From Variovorax paradoxus (GTDB lineage Bacteria; Pseudomonadota; Gammaproteobacteria; Burkholderiales; Burkholderiaceae_C), in assembly GCF_018614915.1 (NCBI RefSeq), contig NZ_JAGGNU010000055.1:1-64000 (forward strand): DNA of 64,000 nt. The letters run 5' to 3'. Below, in pieces: positions 26,147 through 36,504 of this stretch (positions are counted from its first letter, which is position 1; each line of letters starts with the position of its first letter). A program made the position numbers and the translations under genes. The notes under the pieces are model-generated. The model saw only the letters and a list, made by a program, of their open reading frames with translations. It made no database searches and had not been told where the DNA came from.

Positions 26147-27418
26147 ATGTCAGTCTGGGCCCTCGGCTTGAACCACACGACCGCGCCTCTCGACCTGCGC
26201 GGCCGGTTCGCGTTCGCGATCGACCAGATAGCCCCGACGCTGCAGAGCCTGCGGCACTCCTTCGGCTCCAACCGGCATCCCGACGTGGAGGCCGCGATCA
26301 TCTCGACCTGCAACCGCACCGAGATCTACTGCGCAGCCGACCACCTGGCGCTCGACCACACGGTCGAATGGCTGGCCGAGAGCGGCGGCGTTGCGCCGGC
26401 CCTGCTGCGCTCGCATGCCTACACGCTGCACGACGACAAGGCGGCTCGCCATGCCTTCCGCGTCGCCAGCGGGCTCGATTCGATGGTGCTGGGCGAAGCC
26501 CAGATCCTCGGCCAGATGAAGGACGCCGTGCGCGCCGCCGAGACGGCCGGCTCGCTCGGCAGCACGCTGAACCAGCTGTTCCAGCGCTCCTTCGCCGTCG
26601 CCAAGGAAGTTCGCACCGCCACCGAGATCGGCGCCCATTCGATCAGCATGGCCGCGGCGGCCGTCCGTCTGGCCGCGCAACTGTTCGAGGACCTGAAGCA
26701 GACCCGCGTGCTGTTCGTGGGCGCGGGCGAGATGATCGACCTGGCGGTGACGCACTTCGCGGCCAAGGAGCCGCGGTCGGTCGTGATCGCCAACCGCACG
26801 CTGGAGCGCGGCGAAAAGCTGGCCTCGCGCTTCGGCGGCGAAGCCATGCGGCTGGCCGAGCTGCCGGGGCGCCTGGCCGAATTCGACATCGTCGTGAGCT
26901 GCACCGCCAGCACCCTGCCGCTGATCGGCCTCGGCGCCGTCGAGCGGGCGCTGAAGCTGCGCAAGCACCGGCCGATGTTCATGGTCGACCTCGCGGTGCC
27001 GCGCGACATCGAGCCGGAGGTCAAGGCGCTCGAAGACGTCTATCTCTACACGGTCGACGACCTCGCCCAGGTCGTGCAGCAGGGACAGGCCAATCGGCAG
27101 GCCGCGGTGGCGGAAGCCGAGGTCATCATCGACGCCGGCGTGCGCAGCTTCATGCACTGGCTCGACCAGCGCGGGACCGTGCCGCTGATCCAGCAGCTCA
27201 ACGCCCAGACCGACGAATGGCGCGCCATGGAGCTGGCCCGCGCGCGCAAGCTGCTCGCGAAAGGCGAGCCGGTCGAGGCCGTGCTGGAAGCCCTGTCGCG
27301 CGGGCTCACGCAGAAAATGCTGCACGGCGCGATGGCCGAACTGCATGCGGGCGACGCCAGTGCCCGCGAGCACACCGCGCAAACCATCTCGCGGCTGTTC
27401 CTGCGCAAAGAGCGTTAG
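26147..27418 (+). CDS. hemA: Glutamyl-tRNA reductase
   Basis: Reduces glutamyl-tRNA to glutamate-1-semialdehyde with NADPH, the first committed step of C5-pathway haem synthesis. It is 423 residues. The catalytic cysteine is Cys55 in IISTCNRTEIY. The NADPH domain follows with VLFVGAGEMIDLA, then a C-terminal dimerisation helix. No Shine-Dalgarno sequence precedes the ATG, consistent with the close -10 box. prfA follows after 88 bases, an order also found in enterobacteria. Confidence 0.97.
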   Translation: MSVWALGLNHTTAPLDLRGRFAFAIDQIAPTLQSLRHSFGSNRHPDVEAAIISTCNRTEIYCAADHLALDHTVEWLAESGGVAPALLRSHAYTLHDDKAARHAFRVASGLDSMVLGEAQILGQMKDAVRAAETAGSLGSTLNQLFQRSFAVAKEVRTATEIGAHSISMAAAAVRLAAQLFEDLKQTRVLFVGAGEMIDLAVTHFAAKEPRSVVIANRTLERGEKLASRFGGEAMRLAELPGRLAEFDIVVSCTASTLPLIGLGAVERALKLRKHRPMFMVDLAVPRDIEPEVKALEDVYLYTVDDLAQVVQQGQANRQAAVAEAEVIIDAGVRSFMHWLDQRGTVPLIQQLNAQTDEWRAMELARARKLLAKGEPVEAVLEALSRGLTQKMLHGAMAELHAGDASAREHTAQTISRLFLRKER

Positions 27419-27506
27419 CGAAGCCGCCGCGCCCGGTTGCGCGCCGCAACCAGTGCTCGCCGCCGCCTCTGCGCGGCCCGTCCGTCCCCGTTTTCCTTCC
27501 GCCGCC

Positions 27507-28595
27507 GTGAAACCCTTTCTCCGCCACCAACTCGAGCGCTACGCGCAACGCCTCGGCGAACTCGACTTCCTGCTTTCGCGCGAGGACATCATGTCCGACA
27601 TGGCGCAGTACCGGACCATCTCGCGCGAGCATGCCGAGGTGACGCAGATCGCGGGCCGCTATGCCCGCTACCGGCAGCGCGAATCGGACCTGGCCGGTGC
27701 ACGCGAAATGCTGGACGACCCCGACATGGCCGACATGGCGCAGGAAGAGATCGCAAGCGCCGAGGCCGAGCTGCTGCAGCTCGAGGACGAACTGCAGCGC
27801 CTGCTGCTGCCCAAGGACCCGGACGACACGCGCAACGCCTTCCTTGAAATTCGGGCCGGCACCGGCGGCGACGAGTCGGCGCTGTTCGCCGGCGACCTGC
27901 TGCGCATGTACACGCGTTACGCCGAACGCGCCGGCTGGCGCTGCGAAATCGTGAGCGAAAGCGAGAGCGAGCTCGGCGGCTACAAGGAAGTCGTGGTGCG
28001 CATCGCAGGCGACGACGTCTTCGGCAAGCTGCGCTTCGAGTCCGGCGGCCATCGCGTGCAGCGCGTACCGGCGACCGAGACCCAGGGGCGCATCCACACC
28101 AGCGCCTGCACCGTCGCCGCGCTGGCGGAGCCCGACGAGACGCAGGCGGTGCAGATCAACCCTGCCGACCTGCGCATCGACACCTATCGCGCCAGCGGTG
28201 CCGGCGGCCAGCACATCAACAAGACCGATTCGGCGGTGCGCATCACGCACATTCCCACCGGCATCGTCGCCGAGTGCCAGGACGACCGCAGCCAGCACCG
28301 CAACAAGGCCAAGGCGCTGCAGGTACTGTCGGCGCGCATCCAGGAGAAAGACCGCAGCGAGCGCGCGGCCAAGGATGCCGCACTGCGCAAGGGCCTGATC
28401 GGCAGCGGCGACCGCTCCGACCGCATCCGCACCTACAACTTCCCGCAGGGCCGGCTCACCGACCACCGGATCAATCTCACGCTCTACAAGCTGCAGGCGA
28501 TCATGGAAGGCGATTTGGGCGACGTGTTGGCGGCGCTGCAATCCGCGCGCGAGGCCGAACAGCTGGCCGAGCTGGAAGCGAGCCTTCCGGCATGA
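27507..28595 (+). CDS. prfA: Peptide chain release factor 1
   Basis: RF1 recognises UAA and UAG stop codons and triggers peptide release. It is 362 residues. The stop-codon recognition PxT motif is in RVPATETQGR, and the catalytic GGQ is in SGAGGQHINKTDS. The start is a GTG giving VKPFLRHQLERY, which aligns with the E. coli N-terminus. The longer upstream frame is rejected. The stop overlaps prmC (ATGA), and PrmC methylates the glutamine of the RF1 GGQ motif, so the coupling is functionally meaningful. Confidence 0.97.
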   Translation: MKPFLRHQLERYAQRLGELDFLLSREDIMSDMAQYRTISREHAEVTQIAGRYARYRQRESDLAGAREMLDDPDMADMAQEEIASAEAELLQLEDELQRLLLPKDPDDTRNAFLEIRAGTGGDESALFAGDLLRMYTRYAERAGWRCEIVSESESELGGYKEVVVRIAGDDVFGKLRFESGGHRVQRVPATETQGRIHTSACTVAALAEPDETQAVQINPADLRIDTYRASGAGGQHINKTDSAVRITHIPTGIVAECQDDRSQHRNKAKALQVLSARIQEKDRSERAAKDAALRKGLIGSGDRSDRIRTYNFPQGRLTDHRINLTLYKLQAIMEGDLGDVLAALQSAREAEQLAELEASLPA

Positions 28596-29446
28596 CGGAA
28601 CCGGCCCCGAATTCGCCCGCCAGCACGGCTGAAATGCTCGCCGCGGCCGCGGCCCTGGGCATTGAACGGCTCGATGCCCAGCTGCTGCTGCTGCATGCGC
28701 TGGGTCGTCCCTCGAAGGACCGCGCCTGGCTGCTGGCGCACGACACCGATCCGCTGCCCGCGAGCGCCTGGCCGCGCTTCGCCGAGTCCTGTGCCCGCCG
28801 CGTCGCCGGCGAACCCGTGGCCTACCTGGTCGGCGAGAAGGAGTTTCACGGGCTGGGCCTGCGGGTCGACGCGCGCGTCCTGGTGCCGCGGCCCGACACC
28901 GAAACCCTGGTCGACTGGGCCTTGCAGTGCCTGGAAGGCCGCGTGGCGCCGTCGGTGATCGATCTCGGAACGGGCAGCGGCGCGATCGCGCTGGCGATCC
29001 GGCATGCCCGGGACGATGCGCGTGTCACCGCGGTCGATGCCAGCGCGGATGCCCTGGCGGTCGCCCGGGCCAACGCGGCGCGCCTCGGCCTGGACGTCCG
29101 CTTTGCCGAAGCCGACTGGCTCGACGGCGCCGGCACCGGCTGGGACCTGATCGTCTCGAACCCCCCCTACGTCGCGGCCGGCGACGCCCACCTGGCGGCG
29201 CTGCGCCACGAACCGCTGGGCGCCCTCGTTTCGGGGCCGGACGGGCTCGACGACATCCGCCGCATCGTCCGGGCCGCACCCGCACACCTGCAGGACGGCG
29301 GCTGGCTGCTGCTCGAGCACGGCCACGACCAGGCCGGTGCGGTACGGGGGCTGCTTGCCACCCGCGGTTTCGCCGAAGTCCAAAGCCGCGACGACCTCGC
29401 CGGCATCGCGCGCTGCTCCGGCGGGATCTGGCGCACGGTGAAATAA
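28592..29446 (+). CDS. prmC: Release factor glutamine N5-methyltransferase
   Basis: Methylates the GGQ glutamine of release factors using SAM. It is 284 residues, with an N-terminal helical substrate-binding domain (about 1-85), the SAM motif VIDLGTGSGAIALAI, and the amide-methyltransferase signature VSNPPYV. It follows prfA with a 4-base overlap. Confidence 0.96.
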   Translation: MTEPAPNSPASTAEMLAAAAALGIERLDAQLLLLHALGRPSKDRAWLLAHDTDPLPASAWPRFAESCARRVAGEPVAYLVGEKEFHGLGLRVDARVLVPRPDTETLVDWALQCLEGRVAPSVIDLGTGSGAIALAIRHARDDARVTAVDASADALAVARANAARLGLDVRFAEADWLDGAGTGWDLIVSNPPYVAAGDAHLAALRHEPLGALVSGPDGLDDIRRIVRAAPAHLQDGGWLLLEHGHDQAGAVRGLLATRGFAEVQSRDDLAGIARCSGGIWRTVK

Positions 29447-29476
29447 TCCGCCCAACTAATTTTTTGGAGCTCTCCC

Positions 29477-29797
29477 ATGACCGATGCTCAGCAACGTATC
29501 GACGACCTCGTCAAGACCAACGAGCTCGTGCTCTTCATGAAGGGCAACGCCAGTTTCCCGATGTGCGGCTTCTCCGGCCGCGCGATCCAGATCCTCAAGG
29601 CGGTTGGCGTCGATACGCGCACCCTCAAGACCGTCAACGTGCTCGAGGACGACGCCATTCGCCAGGGCATCAAGGAATACAGCAACTGGCCGACGATCCC
29701 GCAGCTGTACGTGAAGGGCGAATTCGTCGGCGGCTCGGACATCCTGATGGAGATGTACGAATCGGGCGAACTGCAGCAAATGCTCAACGTGCACTAG
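29477..29797 (+). CDS. grxD: Monothiol glutaredoxin (Grx4 type)
   Basis: Small Fe-S cluster-carrying glutaredoxin of 106 residues. The active site is CGFS at 30-33 inside FPMCGFSGRAIQIL. The glutathione-binding WPTIPQLYVKGEFVGGSDI segment is present. It acts in iron-sulfur trafficking rather than as a classic reductase. GGAGCTCTCCC before the ATG serves as the ribosome-binding site. It lies 30 bases after prmC and probably in the same transcript. Confidence 0.96.
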   Translation: MTDAQQRIDDLVKTNELVLFMKGNASFPMCGFSGRAIQILKAVGVDTRTLKTVNVLEDDAIRQGIKEYSNWPTIPQLYVKGEFVGGSDILMEMYESGELQQMLNVH

Positions 29798-29826
29798 GCT
29801 CGCCTGAGTCTTCTTCGAGCCGGCCC

Positions 29827-30315
29827 ATGAGCCACGACCACGCCGATGATGATCACGCCGCCTGGAAGCACGACGGCGTGCGCGTGATCCCCGGCAACCA
29901 ACTCGATGTCAACACGGCGCAGTCGCCGGGCATGAACCGCGCCGCGGCGATCAACTTCGCGCGCGTCGGCGCCCAAAAGCTCTGGGCCGGCACGGTGACC
30001 ATCCATGCCAACGCAAAGACCGGCGCCCATCACCACGGCCATCTCGAATCCGTGATCTACGTCGTGCGCGGGCGCGCACGCATGCGCTGGGGCGAACACC
30101 TGGAATTCTCGGCCGAGGCGGGACCTGGCGACTTCATCTACGTCCCGCCCTACGTGCCGCACCAGGAAATCAACGCCAGCCCGACCGAGGCCCTCGAATG
30201 CGTGCTCTGCCGCAGCGACGGCGAGGCGGTAGCGGTCAATCTCGACATCGAACCGGTCGAGAAACCCGAGTCGGTACTGTGGGTCGATCCGACGCACCCG
30301 CGCGGCGGCGTGTGA
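29827..30315 (+). CDS. Cupin-domain protein
   Basis: A 162-residue single-domain cupin. Motif 1 is seen in GAHHHGHLESVIYVVRG (three histidines and one glutamate as likely metal ligands) and motif 2 in GDFIYVPPYVPHQEIN. Single cupins of this kind bind a divalent metal and can be dioxygenases, isomerases or sensors; the substrate here is unknown. The N-terminal MSHDHADDDHAAWKHD is also His/Asp-rich. It lies 29 bases after grxD. Confidence 0.85.
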   Translation: MSHDHADDDHAAWKHDGVRVIPGNQLDVNTAQSPGMNRAAAINFARVGAQKLWAGTVTIHANAKTGAHHHGHLESVIYVVRGRARMRWGEHLEFSAEAGPGDFIYVPPYVPHQEINASPTEALECVLCRSDGEAVAVNLDIEPVEKPESVLWVDPTHPRGGV

Positions 30316-30421
30316 TCGGCGCGTTCCGCCCACAAAACATCCAAAGCGAGAAAACGTAGGCACCCACGGACATCGGGCACGGCTTATGCTGTCCCCGAGT
30401 GTTCGAAGTCGGAGGTGTCCC

Positions 30422-31426
30422 ATGAATTCCCGCATGTCCCGCGAACTGGTTCCCGCGTCCTCGTCGTTCCAGCTGCCGGTGGCCCAGCTGCGCAGCGTGT
30501 TCCGGACGCACGACGTCGAACGCAAGCTCGCCAAGCTGCCCGAGCGCGACCATGAACACCTGCGGACCACGTACGAGCGCATGCTCGAGCGCGGCCCGGA
30601 CCGCTTCCAGGTCAAGCCCAGCGGCGTACCGGAGATGGCCGAGCTCTATGCGCAACTGCCCAACTTCACCGAGGTGCTCGACGACGTGCGCCGCCATGTC
30701 GCGCTGGCCCAGGACAGCCGCGACGGGCTCGAGGTCACGCCGATGCTTCTGCTCGGGCCGCCCGGCATCGGCAAGACCCATTTCGCGAAGAAACTGGCCG
30801 AACTGCTGGGCACCGGCATGACGCTGGTGCCGATGAATTCCATGACCGCCGGCTGGCTGCTGTCCGGCGCATCATCCCAGTGGAAGGGCTCCAAGCCAGG
30901 CAAGGTGTTCGAAGCGCTGGTGGACGGCCAGTACGCCAACCCCGTGATGGTGATCGACGAGATCGACAAGGCCGGCGCCGACGCCCAGTACGACCCGCTG
31001 GGCGCGCTCTACAACCTGCTCGAGCACGACACCGCCCATGCCTTTGTCGACGAGTTCGCCGAAGTGCCGATCGACGCCAGCCAGGTGATCTGGATCACGA
31101 CGGCGAACGACGTGCGCGGCATCCCTGAGCCCATCCTCAACCGCATGAACGTGTTCGAGGTCGATGCGCCCTCGCCCGAGGCAGCGCGCCAGATCGCGCG
31201 CCAGCTCTATGCCTCGATCCGCAAGGAGCACGACTGGGGCCGGCTGGTAGCCGACGAGCCTTCGGTCGACGTGCTCGACCACCTGGCCACGCTCGCGCCG
31301 CGCGAGATGCGCCGCGCGCTCATGACCGGCTTCGGCAATGCCCGCCTCGCGAGCCGTGACGAAGTGCGCATCGACGATCTGCCGCGTGCCAGCGCCGGTC
31401 GCAGCCGGATCGGCTTCGTCCAATAG
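30422..31426 (+). CDS. Lon-like AAA ATPase lacking a protease domain
   Basis: A 334-residue AAA+ ATPase. Walker A is GPPGIGKT at 112-119, Walker B is VMVIDE at 175-180, and an arginine-finger segment EPILNRMN follows. The region SSQWKGSKPGKVFEAL resembles the Lon ATPase, but there is no LonB/LonA substrate domain of normal size and no Ser-Lys protease domain. GGAGG precedes the ATG at a good distance. The N-terminal 100 residues are helical and specific to this group. Likely a remodelling ATPase of unknown target. Confidence 0.8.
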   Translation: MNSRMSRELVPASSSFQLPVAQLRSVFRTHDVERKLAKLPERDHEHLRTTYERMLERGPDRFQVKPSGVPEMAELYAQLPNFTEVLDDVRRHVALAQDSRDGLEVTPMLLLGPPGIGKTHFAKKLAELLGTGMTLVPMNSMTAGWLLSGASSQWKGSKPGKVFEALVDGQYANPVMVIDEIDKAGADAQYDPLGALYNLLEHDTAHAFVDEFAEVPIDASQVIWITTANDVRGIPEPILNRMNVFEVDAPSPEAARQIARQLYASIRKEHDWGRLVADEPSVDVLDHLATLAPREMRRALMTGFGNARLASRDEVRIDDLPRASAGRSRIGFVQ

Positions 31427-31477
31427 GTCTTGCGCTCATGGCACCATGGCGGTCCTCATCGACCGATCCATGACTCT

Positions 31478-32794
31478 GTGACCCTGACCCAAAGCCTGCT
31501 CGTCATCGCCGCACTGATTGCGACGAGCGCCTTCTTTTCCCTGGCCGAGATCGCGCTGGCCGCCTCGCGCCGCTTGCGGCTGCGCCAGATGGCCGACGAA
31601 GGCGACGCACGCGCCGACCGCGTGATGCGCATGCAGGAGCAGCCCGGCCCCTACTTCACCGTGGTGCAGATCGGGCTCAACGCGGTCGCGATCCTCGGCG
31701 GCGTGGTCGGTGAAGGCTCGCTGAGCCCCTACTTCTCCCGGCTGTTCGAACTGTGGATGAGCGTCGAGGCCGCGCAGACCATGGCCTTCCTGGCCTCCTT
31801 CATCACCATCATCGCGGTGTTCCTGGTGTTCGCCGACCTGTTCCCCAAGCGGCTGGGCATGAGCGACCCGGAGCGACTTGCGGTGCGCATGGTCGGAACG
31901 ATGCAGGTGCTCATCACCGCCTTCAAGCCGCTGGTGTGGCTGTTCACGCACTGCACCGACCTGCTCTTCAAGCTGCTGCGCATGCCGATGCAGCGCGACG
32001 ACAAGATCACCTCGGCCGACATCCTCGCCATGACAGAAGCCGGCGCGCGCGCCGGCGTGCTCGCCGTGCGCGAGCAGCAGGTGATTGCCAACGTGTTCGA
32101 ACTCGACACGCGGCTGGTCAGCAGCGTGATGACCTCGCGCGACCGCATCGCCTGGTTCCTGAAGGACGACCCCGAAGGCGTGCTGCGCGCCCGCATCGTG
32201 GCCGAGCCCTTCTCGGCCTACCCGGTGTGCGACGACGACATCGACCACGTGCTCGGCTACGTCGACGCGAAGGACATGTTCCAGCGCGTGCTGAGCGGCC
32301 AGCCGCTTTCCTTCGACCAGGGTCTGCCGCTGCACAAGGCGCTGGTCATCCCGGACCGGCTGTCGCTCACCGAGGTGCTCGAGCAGTTCCAGCAGGCCCA
32401 CGAGGACTTCGCGATCATCGTCAACGAATACAGCCTGGTGGTCGGCGTGATCACGCTCAACGACGTGATGAGCACGGTGATGGGCGAGCTGGTCGGGCCG
32501 CAGGACGAGGAGCAGCAGATCGTCAAGCGCGACGAGAACTCCTGGCTGATCGACGGCGTGACGCCGATCCAGGACGTGCAGCGCGCGCTCGACATCGACA
32601 CGCTGCCGCACGCCGACGAGTACGAGACGCTGGCAGGCTTCCTGATGGTGATGCTGCGCCGCGTGCCCAAGCGCACCGACAGCGTGAGCTGGGGCGGCTA
32701 CACCTTCGAGGTGATGGACGTCGACAGCCACCGCATCGACCAGGTCATGGTCACCCGCGCCACAGCCGTCGGCGGCGCGGCGGCCTCAGGCTGA
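31478..32794 (+). CDS. CNNM/CBS-domain membrane protein (hemolysin C/CorC family)
   Basis: A 438-residue protein with an N-terminal CNNM transporter domain (about four helices, residues 1-185), a pair of CBS domains (about 205-330), and a C-terminal CorC_HlyC domain (about 345-430). Members are linked to Mg2+ or Co2+ efflux; the name hemolysin is historical. The GTG start giving VTLTQSLLVIAAL is chosen because the first helix begins there. An in-frame TTG at 31430 adds 16 unlikely residues. The last nine bases overlap the convergent transglycosylase gene. Confidence 0.88.
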   Translation: MTLTQSLLVIAALIATSAFFSLAEIALAASRRLRLRQMADEGDARADRVMRMQEQPGPYFTVVQIGLNAVAILGGVVGEGSLSPYFSRLFELWMSVEAAQTMAFLASFITIIAVFLVFADLFPKRLGMSDPERLAVRMVGTMQVLITAFKPLVWLFTHCTDLLFKLLRMPMQRDDKITSADILAMTEAGARAGVLAVREQQVIANVFELDTRLVSSVMTSRDRIAWFLKDDPEGVLRARIVAEPFSAYPVCDDDIDHVLGYVDAKDMFQRVLSGQPLSFDQGLPLHKALVIPDRLSLTEVLEQFQQAHEDFAIIVNEYSLVVGVITLNDVMSTVMGELVGPQDEEQQIVKRDENSWLIDGVTPIQDVQRALDIDTLPHADEYETLAGFLMVMLRRVPKRTDSVSWGGYTFEVMDVDSHRIDQVMVTRATAVGGAAASG

Positions 32795-33426
32795 GGCTGC
32801 GTCCGGGCTCCGGTCGCTGAAGGCCCAGAGCCGCTGGTTGGAGAAGACCGCGTTCGGATACGGCGCCCTGCCCCGGCTGCCGTTGTAGCGGCCCAGCGTC
32901 ATGAACAGGTCGCCGGCTTCGCGGTCGAGATAGTGGCGCAGGATCACGCAGCCGAAGCGCAGGTTGGTCTGCATGTGGAAGAGCTTGGCCGGGTCGCTGT
33001 CGCCGATCACGCGGGTCCAGAAGGGCATCACCTGCATGTAGCCGCGCGCGCCGGCACTGGAGACCGCGAACTTGCGGAAGTTGCTCTCCACCTGGATCAG
33101 GCCCAGCACCAGGCTGACGTCGAGGCCGGCGCGGCGCGCTTCGTACCAGACGGTCTGCAGGAATTCCTTACGTGTCGGCCAGTCGACCAGTTTCTTCTTG
33201 AGGCGCTCGCTCATTGCGCCGAGCCAGCGCAGGTAGGCCAGGCGGGCTTCGGTGTTGCCGAATTCGGGAATCGGCGGCGCCTTGTTGTGGATCGCCGAGC
33301 TCAGCGCGGTACGCACCGAGTCGATCAGCGGCTCCTCGATCTGCGCGCCCGCCAGCGCCGGCTGCGGCAGCACCAGCGACAGGGTTCCGGCAGCGGCGCC
33401 GCCCAGGTATGCGCGGCGCGACAGGC

Positions 33427-33430
<4 letters not shown>
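32786..33430 (-). CDS. Lytic transglycosylase with twin-arginine signal
   Basis: A 214-residue periplasmic SLT-type transglycosylase cleaving peptidoglycan. The catalytic Glu115 is in LIQVESNFRK, followed by SSAGARGYMQVMP and GRYNGSRG motifs. The N-terminus, MSLSRRAYLGGAAAGTLSL..., is a good Tat signal (SRRxYLG) ending in ALA. The ATG overlaps the proS stop (ATGA), so the gene is translationally coupled to proS. Family assignment is strong; Tat export is inferred from the motif. Confidence 0.9.
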
Positions 33431-35172
<1,742 letters not shown>

Positions 35173-35240
35173 CGGTCGCGAGAGAGGGTTCCAGGTACAG
35201 GGCAAGGGAGCGAGCCAAAGGACGACTCGGAACCGGTCGC

Positions 35241-35268
35241 TTGCCGAGTGCAACCCGGCATGCATAAT
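35241..35268 (+). promoter_or_regulatory. Sigma70-type promoter for rppH
   Basis: TTGCCG (35241-35246) and CATAAT (35263-35268) are separated by 16 bases. They lie 30 bases before the rppH ATG, within the 126-base proS-rppH divergent gap. Confidence 0.5.
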
Positions 35269-35298
35269 CGACTCAGTTCAAAAAATTGGGGTTTGATT

Positions 35299-35955
35299 AT
35301 GCTCGACCGGGACGGCTTCAGGCCCAACGTCGGCATCATCTTGCTCAACCAGAGAAACCAGGTTTTCTGGGGCAAACGCATCCGCACTCATTCTTGGCAA
35401 TTCCCGCAAGGCGGCATCGATCGCGGCGAAAGCCCCGAGCAGGCCATGTTCCGGGAATTGCACGAGGAAGTGGGCCTCCAGCCGGAGCATGTGCGCATCG
35501 TGGCCCGTACCCGCGACTGGTTGCGCTACGAGGTGCCGGATCGGTTCATCCGCCGTGACGCACGGGGCCACTACAAGGGCCAGAAGCAGATCTGGTACCT
35601 GCTGCAGCTGGTCGGTCACGACTGGGATCTCAACCTTCGCGCCACAGACCATCCGGAGTTCGACGCCTGGCGCTGGCATGACTACTGGGTCCCGCTGGAC
35701 GTGGTGGTCGAATTCAAGCGCGGCGTCTATGAAATGGCGCTGACCGAACTCGCACGCTACCTGCCCCGGCAGGATTTCCGCAACCGCTTCCTGCGCAGCA
35801 ATGTGCGCGCCCGCGAATTCGATCGCCACTCGCCCGCTGCAGGCCATGAACCCAACTTCGAGTTGCCCCCGGGGGCAAGCTTCGACCCGAATCCCAATGA
35901 CCAACTCGCGAACGATCCCCATCCCGGCAACGGGCCTCTTCCAACGCCGCGCTAG
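35299..35955 (+). CDS. rppH: RNA pyrophosphohydrolase
   Basis: Nudix enzyme that removes pyrophosphate from 5'-triphosphate RNA ends and so starts RNase E-dependent decay. It is 218 residues. The N-terminus (MLDRDGFRPNVGIILLN) and canonical Nudix box GGIDRGESPEQAMFRELHEE are clear, and the GQKQIWYLLQL segment fits RppH. After about residue 170 it has a Pro/Asn-rich, probably disordered, extension compared with E. coli (176 residues). The last 59 bases overlap the next gene in another frame. Confidence 0.94.
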   Translation: MLDRDGFRPNVGIILLNQRNQVFWGKRIRTHSWQFPQGGIDRGESPEQAMFRELHEEVGLQPEHVRIVARTRDWLRYEVPDRFIRRDARGHYKGQKQIWYLLQLVGHDWDLNLRATDHPEFDAWRWHDYWVPLDVVVEFKRGVYEMALTELARYLPRQDFRNRFLRSNVRAREFDRHSPAAGHEPNFELPPGASFDPNPNDQLANDPHPGNGPLPTPR

Positions 35956-36499
35956 GCACGCCCTCGTGCTCGCCTTCGCGTGCATGCTCGCCGCTTGCAG
36001 CTCGGGCCCAAGGGACACCGACAACCCGGACTGGGCGCAAGCCGGCATGCCGCCGCCGCCGAAAGTAACCTCCGCCCAAGCCGCCGACTGGAAGGAGGAT
36101 GAAGTGCCTTCGCCGCCCGCCTTCAACGCGAGCCGCCTGGTGCCGATCGAAATGCCGCCCTACATGAGCCTCAAGTTCGGCGTCGACCCGGCGACGATCA
36201 CCGTCACCGGTGATGGCGTGGTGCGTTACGTGGTGGTGGCGAGCAACAAGGCCGGCGGCGCAACCAATGCCTTCTACGAGGGCGTGCGCTGTTCGACGGA
36301 AGAGGTGAAGCAGTACGCGCGCTACAGCGAGGGCGCCTGGCAACCGGCCTCCAAGGCCGAGTGGAAGCGCATCGACGACCGCAACTCGCGCTATGCCAAG
36401 GAGCTATCCGCGCAGGGCTTGTGCCGCGGCCATGCGCCGCGCGCATCGGTGGGCGAGATGGTCCAGCAGATGAGGAACCCGATCCGCGAGGTTCAGTAA
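35897..36499 (+). CDS. CNP1-like family lipoprotein
   Basis: A 200-residue protein of the CNP1-like family, seen mainly in betaproteobacteria. A basic N-region is followed by a hydrophobic core and the lipobox LAAC (ALVLAFACMLAACSS), so it is a predicted lipoprotein. The conserved domain includes SLKFGVDPATITVTGDGVVRYVVVASN and EGVRCSTEEVKQYARY. The start ATG lies inside rppH, in a different frame. No downstream start gives a better signal sequence. Function is unknown. It converges on proB with five bases between stops. Confidence 0.82.
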   Translation: MTNSRTIPIPATGLFQRRARHALVLAFACMLAACSSGPRDTDNPDWAQAGMPPPPKVTSAQAADWKEDEVPSPPAFNASRLVPIEMPPYMSLKFGVDPATITVTGDGVVRYVVVASNKAGGATNAFYEGVRCSTEEVKQYARYSEGAWQPASKAEWKRIDDRNSRYAKELSAQGLCRGHAPRASVGEMVQQMRNPIREVQ

Positions 36500-36504
36500 G
36501 GGCT

